Assembly (NCBI GenBank): GCA_003157945.1
Contig: PMFY01000076.1
Coordinates: forward strand, 18,677-26,497
DNA length: 7,821 nucleotides
Direction: 5' to 3'
Origin: Acidimicrobiaceae bacterium
GTDB taxonomy: Bacteria; Actinomycetota; Acidimicrobiia; Acidimicrobiales; RAAP-2
The notes beneath the pieces are model-generated. The model saw only the letters and a program-made list of their open reading frames with translations. It searched no databases and was not told the DNA's origin. This document shows, piece by piece, positions 1 to 4,589 of the stretch; positions within the stretch are counted from its first letter, which is position 1, and every line of letters starts with the position of its first letter. The translations under genes were made by a program, and so were the position numbers.

Positions 1-36
1 GACGGCCGTGACGTCCGTGACGGTGCGGTGCCCCGG

Positions 37-225
37 TCACCGTGCGACCGACCGTCGGCGGGTCGTTGCCGCCGATCGTCGCCGACCGGGGAGCTGTTTC
101 GGAGGGATGGTGTGGACGGAGCAGCGGTCCGACGCGTTGTAGATGGACAGCAGCGTGTCGCAGCCCTCCTCGACACAGCGCCGGCCGGCGCGCTGCTTCC
201 GAGGGCCCCTCGTGCCCGAACTCAC
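37..225 (-). CDS. Small Cys/His (probable zinc-binding) protein
   Basis: From the GTG at 225 this frame encodes 62 residues ending at a TGA at 37-39. It contains CVEEGCDTLLSIYNASDRC followed by SVH, giving a C-x4-C-x12-C-x2-H spacing (Cys17, Cys22, Cys35, His38) that could hold one metal ion. From memory, the pattern C..GC.T.LS.YN...C..H recurs in short actinobacterial proteins of unknown function, so I take this frame as real. Both flanks are rich in Arg and Lys, which would allow nucleic-acid contact, but no function is known to me. The start is uncertain: no clear Shine-Dalgarno precedes GTG 225, and an in-frame GTG at 276 would give 79 residues. The frame stays open further upstream to 606, but that part is an Arg/Gly/Pro-rich shadow of the PfpI gene. 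The GC-rich hairpin upstream suggests it is transcribed separately from that gene. Confidence 0.55.
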   Translation of the reverse strand: MSSGTRGPRKQRAGRRCVEEGCDTLLSIYNASDRCSVHTIPPKQLPGRRRSAATTRRRSVAR

Positions 226-322
226 GCCGATGAAGGCCGTGCCGACGAGGTGGTGGCCGTCTTCCTGGTCTTCCACAGCTGCTGCGTACCCGGGCCCGGC
301 GGGGGTGAAACCCCGGGACGTC

Positions 323-373
323 GGCACCCGACGGGGCCCCGCCCCCGTCCGGGCGGCGGGGGTCGCGGGTGCC
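323..373 (-). terminator. GC-rich hairpin after the PfpI-family gene
   Basis: GGCACCCG (323-330) and CGGGTGCC (366-373) are perfect 8-bp arms. Inside them CCCCGCC (337-343) pairs with GGCGGGG (355-361), so a long GC-rich stem can form. In the minus direction the stem begins four bases after the stop codon of the PfpI-like gene, the usual place for a transcription terminator. There is no T-run after it, so it would be a terminator of the U-less type proposed for high-GC actinobacteria, or simply an RNA-end stabiliser. The role is inferred from position and symmetry. Confidence 0.5.
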
Positions 374-377
374 TCGA

Positions 378-953
378 TCAGGCGGCCGCCGATCCCCGTG
401 CCGCCCGCAGGACGTCGGTGAGCTTGGCGTTGAACGCATCGAGGTCGTCGGGCTTGCGACTCGTGACGAGCGTGTTCGGACCGCTGGCGCAGACCTGGAC
501 CTCCGCGTCCACCCAGGTGCCCCCGGCGTTCAGGATGTCCGTCCGGAGGCTCGGCCACGAGGTCAGGGTCCGACCCCGGACCAGGTCGGCCTCGACGAGG
601 ACCCACGGCGCATGGCAGATGACGGCGGCGGGTCGGCCCGCGCGGAACATCTCCTTGACTAAGGCCACCGCCGGGCCGTCGCTGCGGAGGCGGTCGGCGT
701 TCGCCACACCCCCGGGCAGGACCAGCGCATCGAAGTCGGACGCCCGTGCGTCACGCGTGACGAGGTCGACCGGAAACCGGCCCGCCTGGTCGAGGTGGCG
801 CATGAGCTCGACCTCACCCGGCTCGATGGCCACCAGCTTCGGAGCACCGCCCTCCGCCTGTACGTGTTCCCAGGGCCGCAGCAACTCGGCCTCCTCGATC
901 CCTTCGTTCGACACGACGAAGGCCACGCTGATCCCGTTCAACTCGGTTCCCAT
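378..953 (-). CDS. DJ-1/PfpI family protein (type 1 glutamine amidotransferase-like)
   Basis: This 191-residue cytoplasmic protein has the full length of the PfpI/YhbO branch of the DJ-1 superfamily. Visible landmarks are the first strand GISVAFVVSNEGIEEAEL with the acidic site near Glu17-Glu20, DALVLPGG at 75-82, the nucleophile elbow AAVICHAPW with Cys113 followed by His114, SWPSLRTDILNAGG (132-145), and LVTSRKPDD near the C terminus. The Cys-His pair with a nearby Glu is the known active site of this family. Members are described as intracellular peptidases, chaperones, or glyoxalase/deglycase-type enzymes acting on methylglyoxal damage; which applies here cannot be read from sequence. The ATG at 953 is preferred because AGAGAGGA lies nine bases upstream and the family homology begins there. 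A longer frame to 1157 would run through the 17-bp inverted repeat and encode Pro/Arg-rich filler. It is divergent from the S53 peptidase gene and followed by a hairpin, so it is probably monocistronic. Confidence 0.93.
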   Translation of the reverse strand: MGTELNGISVAFVVSNEGIEEAELLRPWEHVQAEGGAPKLVAIEPGEVELMRHLDQAGRFPVDLVTRDARASDFDALVLPGGVANADRLRSDGPAVALVKEMFRAGRPAAVICHAPWVLVEADLVRGRTLTSWPSLRTDILNAGGTWVDAEVQVCASGPNTLVTSRKPDDLDAFNAKLTDVLRAARGSAAA

Positions 954-962
954 CTCGCTGCG

Positions 963-970
963 TCCTCTCT
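963..970 (-). promoter_or_regulatory. Ribosome binding site of the PfpI-family gene
   Basis: On the minus strand AGAGAGGA stands nine bases before the ATG at 953. This purine-rich match to the 16S rRNA tail decides in favour of this ATG over the upstream in-frame starts. Confidence 0.6.
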
Positions 971-996
971 GTGGTGGTCGTTGCTCCGTGGTCGGC

Positions 997-1045
997 GTCG
1001 ACGGATGCCCGCCCCCGGGTGGATCGGTGGCGGGCATCCGTCGAC
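997..1045. repeat. Perfect 17-bp inverted repeat, 15-base spacer
   Basis: GTCGACGGATGCCCGCC (997-1013) is matched exactly by its reverse complement GGCGGGCATCCGTCGAC (1029-1045), separated by 15 bases. It sits 43 bp upstream of the PfpI-like start and about 200 bp upstream of the peptidase start. As RNA it would form a very stable hairpin in the 5' leader of whichever gene is transcribed across it. It could be a leader hairpin, a terminator for incoming transcription, a protein-binding site, or a member of a dispersed genomic repeat family. The symmetry is seen directly; the role is unknown. Confidence 0.85.
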
Positions 1046-1176
1046 CCGTGAGTGCTACCCGCCGGGGCCGCCGGAAAACGACGCCGACGTTCCGTCCGGA
1101 CCGTGCGACGCGACCACTGCCCGTGGCGGCGGGTGCGGTCGTCGGTGGGCTGTGCAAGGCTGCGCCATCGGTCGGC

Positions 1177-1199
1177 CGGTACCGGTGACACCGGTACCG
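1177..1199. promoter_or_regulatory. Perfect 11-bp palindrome, candidate operator for the S53 gene
   Basis: CGGTACCGGTG (1177-1187), one central A, and CACCGGTACCG (1189-1199) form an exact dyad. Each half contains ACCGGT, itself a 6-bp palindrome, and GGTACC, so the site is internally repeated. It ends 49 bp before the peptidase GTG, where a dimeric repressor or activator would overlap a promoter. No regulator gene lies next to it, so the binding protein is unknown. An alternative is a hairpin in the 5' untranslated RNA, though a one-base loop makes a DNA-binding site more likely. Confidence 0.5.
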
Positions 1200-1233
1200 T
1201 CATCCACCGACCGACCGTCGGGTCCACCCAGAC

Positions 1234-1242
1234 GAGGGGGAG
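1234..1242 (+). promoter_or_regulatory. Ribosome binding site of the S53 peptidase
   Basis: GAGGGGGAG lies six bases before the GTG at 1249 and fixes that codon as the start, since no closer in-frame start has a comparable purine tract. Confidence 0.65.
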
Positions 1243-1248
1243 CATCAC

Positions 1249-3348
1249 GTGGGTCAACGCCGTGCCGTCGTCGCCCTGTCCGCCGTCGCACTGTCCGCCG
1301 GGCTCGCCCTTCCGGCCGCCGGAGCGTCTTCCGTCGGCGCCGCACCGGCGCCGACGTCGACGGTGCGGCTGTCGGGCTCCCTGGCCGTCGCCGCAGAACA
1401 GACCCCGCGCGTCGGGGCCGTCCCCGCCGACAGTGCGGTCGCGTTCGAGGTGGTGCTCGCCCCCCGTGCGCCGACGGCTGCGAAGAAGTTCGCGACGGCC
1501 GTCTCCACGCCGGGGTCCGCCGTGTTCCACCACTATCTGACGCCGTCGCAGTGGGAGGCGGCGTATTCGCCGACCACCGCGCAGGTCGCCTCCGTCACGT
1601 CGTGGCTCACCCGGGAGGGCCTCGACGTCGGCGCGGTCTCGGCCGACCGCATGACGGTCGCCGCCTCCGGAAGCGCAGCCCGGGTCCAGCGCGCCTTCGG
1701 TACGACGTTGTCGCTCCACGACGTGGGGGGCCACACCCTGCGTCTGGCCGACACCGCGCTGTCGGTGCCGGCGGACCTGGCCGGCGTGGTCGTCGGCGCC
1801 TCCGGGATCAGCCAGACCATGGCCACTCCCGACCTCGTCACCGACGGGCCGACCACCGGCGTCACCGACGGGCCGACCACCGGCGCGGGTGGCGACGCGG
1901 CGCAGCCGCCGGGGTACCGGACCGCCCAGCCCTGCGGTTCGTACTACGGCCAGCAGGTCGACACGGTCCAACCGCCCTACGGCAACGGCTACCCGTCGCC
2001 CGCACCGTACGCGGTGTGCGGCTACACACCGCCCCAACTTCGGTCCGCCTACGACCTGCCCGACCAGGCACCGGGTGGTGCGGACGGCACGGGCGAGACG
2101 GTGGCCGTCATCGACAGCTACGTGTCGCCGACCCTGGCCGCGGACGCGGCGGAGTACGCCGCCGTCGACGATCCCGGCCACCCCTACGCGACGGGGCAGT
2201 TCAGCGAGCTGCTGCCGGCCCGTTTCGACAAGCGCCGGCAGTGCCAGGCGACCGGGTGGTACGGCGAGCAGACCCTCGACGTCGAGTCGGTGCACGCCAC
2301 CGCCCCCGGTGCGAAGATCCTCTACGTCGGCGCCGCCGACTGCTTCGATTCGCTGTACACGAGCCTCCAGACGGTGATCGACGGCGGATTGGCCGATGTG
2401 GTCACCGACTCGTGGGGTGATGACGGCGGTGACCTCCTGGACGACGCGGCCACGCGTGCGTCGGTCGACGACATGCTCACCATGGCGGCCGGCACCGGGA
2501 TCAGCGTGCTCTTCTCGAGTGGTGACAACGGCGACGAGTTCTCGACCCTCGGATTCACCAGCCCCGACTACCCGGCATCGAGCCCGTGGGTGACGGCGGT
2601 GGGCGGCACCACCCTCGAGATCGGCGCCGCCGGCCAGCGAACGGACGAGACGGGATGGTCGACGGACCGCAGCGTCCTGTGCGAGAAGCAGACACTGGGC
2701 CAAGCCGGCTGCACCACCTCGACGCTCGGCACCTGGCTGGCGCCGACCGGCGACGGGGGCTCGGGTGGTGGTACGAGCTACGAGTACACCCAGCCCACCT
2801 GGCAGTCGGGCGTGGTGCCGACCACCCTCGCCACGCGCAACTCGGCGGTGACGGGTCCGGCTCCGTACCGGGTGGTGCCCGACATCTCCATGGATGCCGA
2901 CCCGGGCACGGGGTTCCTGGTGGGGGAGACCCAGAAGTTTCCCGACGGTACGTACTACGACACCTACCGGATCGGCGGCACCAGCGTGGCCTCGCCGCTG
3001 TTCGCGGGGACGGTGGCCGTCGCCGACCAGGTCGCCGGTGCACCGCTCGGGTTCCTCGACCCGGCACTGTACGCACTGCACGCCACGGCCCCGTCGGCGA
3101 TCTACGACACGGTGCCGTCCGGGCCACAGGACCAGTCCCGGGTGGACTACGTCAACTCGATCTCGGCCAAGAAGGGGCTCCTCTACAGCACACGGCTCAT
3201 CGACTACCAGGGCCCCGAGTCGTACTGCGACGGGACGGGCAATTGTGCGACCCGCGACGTCGACCTGTCGGTGCTCCCGGGCTACGACGACATGACGGGT
3301 CTGGGCGCGCCGTCCACGGGGTTCACCACCGCCCTCGCCCGGTCGTAG
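1249..3348 (+). CDS. Secreted S53 family serine-carboxyl peptidase (sedolisin/kumamolisin type) with prodomain
   Basis: The 699-residue product is a complete prepro-peptidase. Residues 1-26 look like a Sec signal (RR, then a hydrophobic stretch ending in AGA). Residues about 44-190 match the Pro-kumamolisin activation domain, including FHHYLTPSQW (93-102). A Pro/Gly/Thr linker (about 192-250) leads to the catalytic domain, which opens with CGYTPPQLRSAYDL. The S53 catalytic set is intact: Glu340 and Asp344 in GEQTLD, the oxyanion Asp426 in SSGDNGDE, and Ser579 in GGTSVASP. GYDDMTGLGAP (678-688) matches the C-terminal calcium-binding segment. Family members are endopeptidases with acidic pH optima that cleave off their own prodomain, so extracellular protein digestion is the expected role. 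All eight cysteines lie in the linker and catalytic region and fall into four close-spaced pairs (229/257, 332/365, 478/488, 660/666), consistent with disulfides outside the cell. A hairpin follows seven bases after the stop. Confidence 0.96.
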   Translation: MGQRRAVVALSAVALSAGLALPAAGASSVGAAPAPTSTVRLSGSLAVAAEQTPRVGAVPADSAVAFEVVLAPRAPTAAKKFATAVSTPGSAVFHHYLTPSQWEAAYSPTTAQVASVTSWLTREGLDVGAVSADRMTVAASGSAARVQRAFGTTLSLHDVGGHTLRLADTALSVPADLAGVVVGASGISQTMATPDLVTDGPTTGVTDGPTTGAGGDAAQPPGYRTAQPCGSYYGQQVDTVQPPYGNGYPSPAPYAVCGYTPPQLRSAYDLPDQAPGGADGTGETVAVIDSYVSPTLAADAAEYAAVDDPGHPYATGQFSELLPARFDKRRQCQATGWYGEQTLDVESVHATAPGAKILYVGAADCFDSLYTSLQTVIDGGLADVVTDSWGDDGGDLLDDAATRASVDDMLTMAAGTGISVLFSSGDNGDEFSTLGFTSPDYPASSPWVTAVGGTTLEIGAAGQRTDETGWSTDRSVLCEKQTLGQAGCTTSTLGTWLAPTGDGGSGGGTSYEYTQPTWQSGVVPTTLATRNSAVTGPAPYRVVPDISMDADPGTGFLVGETQKFPDGTYYDTYRIGGTSVASPLFAGTVAVADQVAGAPLGFLDPALYALHATAPSAIYDTVPSGPQDQSRVDYVNSISAKKGLLYSTRLIDYQGPESYCDGTGNCATRDVDLSVLPGYDDMTGLGAPSTGFTTALARS
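1837..1884 (+). repeat. Exact 24-bp tandem duplication in the peptidase linker
   Basis: Bases 1837-1860 are repeated without a mismatch at 1861-1884. The unit encodes VTDGPTTG, so the linker reads VTDGPTTG twice (residues 197-212). It lies between the prodomain and the catalytic domain, the segment removed or cut when S53 enzymes mature. Identity at every silent position suggests a recent slippage or duplication event. Confidence 0.95.
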
Positions 3349-3355
3349 GACGGGC

Positions 3356-3396
3356 GGCGCCCGGGAACGGTCGACGGACCGTCCGGCCCGGGCGCC
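3356..3396 (+). terminator. Strong compound hairpin after the S53 gene
   Basis: GGCGCCCGGG (3356-3365) pairs perfectly with CCCGGGCGCC (3387-3396). Nested inside, ACGGTC (3367-3372) pairs with GACCGT (3377-3382) around a four-base loop. The structure begins seven bases after the peptidase stop codon and ends shortly before the reductase gene, which fits a terminator between two units. No T-run follows. Because the 3' arm ends seven bases before the GTG at 3404, it would hinder ribosome access there if the two genes were co-transcribed. Confidence 0.65.
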
Positions 3397-3424
3397 GGAT
3401 CAGGTGCTCTGCTTGACTGACGAG

Positions 3425-4432
3425 GTGACCGACACCTACCGACGCATCCTCCTGGCCGCCCGTCCGCGCGGACTGGTGGACGACTCGACGCTGCTGATCG
3501 ACGATACCGCCGAGGTTCCCGAACCCGCCGACGGCCAGGCCCTCGTCGCCGTGCGCCACCTCTCGATCGATCCGACCATCCGGACCTGGATGGACGATGC
3601 CCCGGGCTACCTCCCACCGATCGCCATCGGCGACGTGGTCCGCAGCGGGGGCCTCGGTGAGGTGGTGGCCAGCCGCACCGACGCGTTCTCGGTGGGGGAC
3701 ACGGTGTTCGGCATGCTCGGTTGGCAGGAGTACGCCCTGGTCGACGGGGCCGACAGCTCACTGGCGGTCGTCCCGCAGGGGCTCGACCCGGCGGTCGTGC
3801 TCGGTGTCCTCGGGGTGACGGGGATGACCGCGTACTTCGGCATGCACGACATCGGCCGGGTCGCGTCGGGCGAGACCGTGGTCGTGTCGGGAGCGGCCGG
3901 AGCCACCGGATCGGTCGCCGGACAACTGGCCCGGATCGCCGGCGCGGCCACTGTCGTCGGCATCGCCGGCAGCGACGACAAGTGTGCCTGGCTCGTCGAC
4001 GATCTCGGCTTCGACCATGCCGTCAACTACCGGACCGAGGACGTGGGTGACCGGCTCCGGGCCACGTGCCCCCGGGGCATCGACGTCTACTTCGACAATG
4101 TCGGCGGTGGCATCCTGGACGCCGCACTGGCCAACCTGGCCAGGAACGCCCGCGTGGTGCTGTGCGGTGCCATCTCGCAGTACAACGAGGACCGTCCCGT
4201 CGGGCCGGCCAACTACCTCCAGCTGATCGTGACGCGCTCCAGGATGGAGGGCTTCCTGATCCTGGACTACCTCGAGCGCTTCCCCGAGGCCCAGCTCGAG
4301 ATGGCCGGCTGGGTCATGGAGGGCCGTATCCACCATCGTGAGCACGTGGTCCACGGACTCGACCATGCCGGCGAGGCGCTCAATCTCCTCTTCAGCGGGG
4401 GCAACACCGGCAAGGTGGTCGTCGCCGTCTGA
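3425..4432 (+). CDS. NADPH-dependent MDR-family reductase (CurA/prostaglandin reductase-like)
   Basis: The product is a cytoplasmic zinc-independent medium-chain dehydrogenase/reductase of about 335 residues. The family reduces the C=C bond of enones and enals with NADPH; E. coli CurA and mammalian PTGR1/2 are examples. Numbered from GTG 3425, landmarks are RRILLAARP (6-14), LSIDPTIRTWM (46-56, like the family's LSLDPYMRGRM), GVTGMTAYFG (130-139), the dinucleotide loop VVSGAAGATGSVAGQLA (153-169), Lys186 where relatives contact the NADPH 2'-phosphate, GIDVYFDNVGG (218-228), and the C-terminal GNTGKVVV. No catalytic or structural zinc ligand pattern is present. An in-frame GTG at 3404 would add seven residues (342 in total). 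I prefer 3425 because relatives start a few residues before the RR motif and because the hairpin crowds the earlier start; neither has a good Shine-Dalgarno. The physiological substrate is unknown, with detoxification of reactive unsaturated carbonyls the likeliest role. Confidence 0.92.
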   Translation: MTDTYRRILLAARPRGLVDDSTLLIDDTAEVPEPADGQALVAVRHLSIDPTIRTWMDDAPGYLPPIAIGDVVRSGGLGEVVASRTDAFSVGDTVFGMLGWQEYALVDGADSSLAVVPQGLDPAVVLGVLGVTGMTAYFGMHDIGRVASGETVVVSGAAGATGSVAGQLARIAGAATVVGIAGSDDKCAWLVDDLGFDHAVNYRTEDVGDRLRATCPRGIDVYFDNVGGGILDAALANLARNARVVLCGAISQYNEDRPVGPANYLQLIVTRSRMEGFLILDYLERFPEAQLEMAGWVMEGRIHHREHVVHGLDHAGEALNLLFSGGNTGKVVVAV

Positions 4433-4438
4433 CGGACG

Positions 4439-4466
4439 GCCGGCCCCGGCCCGGATCCCGGCCGGC
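4439..4466 (+). terminator. Weak GC-rich hairpin after the reductase gene
   Basis: GCCGGCC (4439-4445) pairs with GGCCGGC (4460-4466) around a 14-base loop, beginning six bases after the stop codon. Alternative pairings of the surrounding CCGG motifs are possible and there is no T-run, so terminator function is only suggested by position. Confidence 0.35.
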
Positions 4467-4484
4467 GGACGGCGGACGGCGGAC
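4464..4484. repeat. Tandem heptamer GGCGGAC x3
   Basis: Three perfect head-to-tail copies of GGCGGAC fill 4464-4484, overlapping the 3' arm of the preceding hairpin. A related GACGGAC stands at 4431-4437. The array lies about 100 bp before the glycosidase gene. It may be slippage-prone spacer or a cluster of binding half-sites; nothing in the sequence decides. Confidence 0.8.
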
Positions 4485-4571
4485 CCGGGGCCCGGCGCTG
4501 GCCCGTGGCGGCGCGATCCGGCATCTTCCCAGGTCAACCAGGGGTGCCCACATCCTCCGGAGAACTGCGTC

Positions 4572-4589
4572 ATGCTGGTGGCGCGGTGA
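4572..4589 (+). promoter_or_regulatory. Five-codon ORF overlapping the glycosidase start codon
   Basis: ATGCTGGTGGCGCGGTGA encodes MLVAR and stops at a TGA that shares bases with the GTG at 4586 (GTGA overlap). GGAG at 4559-4562 lies nine bases before this ATG and is the better ribosome site in the region. A ribosome ending here would be placed on the glycosidase start, so this may be a translational-coupling leader. It may also be chance, as only five codons are involved. Confidence 0.3.

Larger units (their letters stand above)
954..1248. other. Divergent intergenic region (295 bp)
   Basis: This stretch separates the starts of the minus-strand PfpI-like gene and the plus-strand S53 peptidase, so both promoters should lie in it. 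I could not identify a convincing -35/-10 pair on either strand. What is visible is a perfect 17-bp inverted repeat at 997-1045, a perfect 11-bp palindrome at 1177-1199, and a ribosome binding site at each end. The frames that cross it are Arg/Pro-rich and look non-coding. Confidence 0.7.

Noticed and set aside
1..45. Short direct repeat CCGTGACG (6-13, 15-22) and a 6-bp inverted repeat at 20-25/38-43
   Set aside because: Too short to stand out in sequence this GC-rich, and the 3' arm lies in the end of the small gene.
226..606. Upstream part of the frame that holds the small Cys/His protein
   Set aside because: It overlaps the PfpI-like gene on the same strand and reads as Arg/Gly/Pro noise. 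Only the last 60 to 80 residues look protein-like.
954..1157. N-terminal extension of the PfpI-like protein to the ATG at 1157
   Set aside because: The added 68 residues are Pro/Arg-rich, include the 17-bp inverted repeat, and are absent from family members. The ATG at 953 has a ribosome binding site.
28..1188. Plus-strand open frame of 386 residues across the PfpI-like gene
   Set aside because: Composition is Arg/Pro/Ser-rich and it is antisense to a clear DJ-1/PfpI protein.
795..2420. Plus-strand open frame of 541 residues overlapping the intergenic region and the S53 gene
   Set aside because: An Arg/Gly-rich shadow in another frame of the peptidase, crossing both inverted repeats.
814..3081. 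Minus-strand open frame of 755 residues opposite the S53 gene
   Set aside because: Arg/Gly/His-rich with no recognisable motif, and it covers the intergenic symmetry elements. The plus-strand peptidase has every catalytic residue.
4338..4589. 83-residue plus frame ending at the glycosidase start
   Set aside because: It begins inside the reductase gene in another frame and has no motif. Only its last five codons, with their own ribosome site, are kept as a possible leader.
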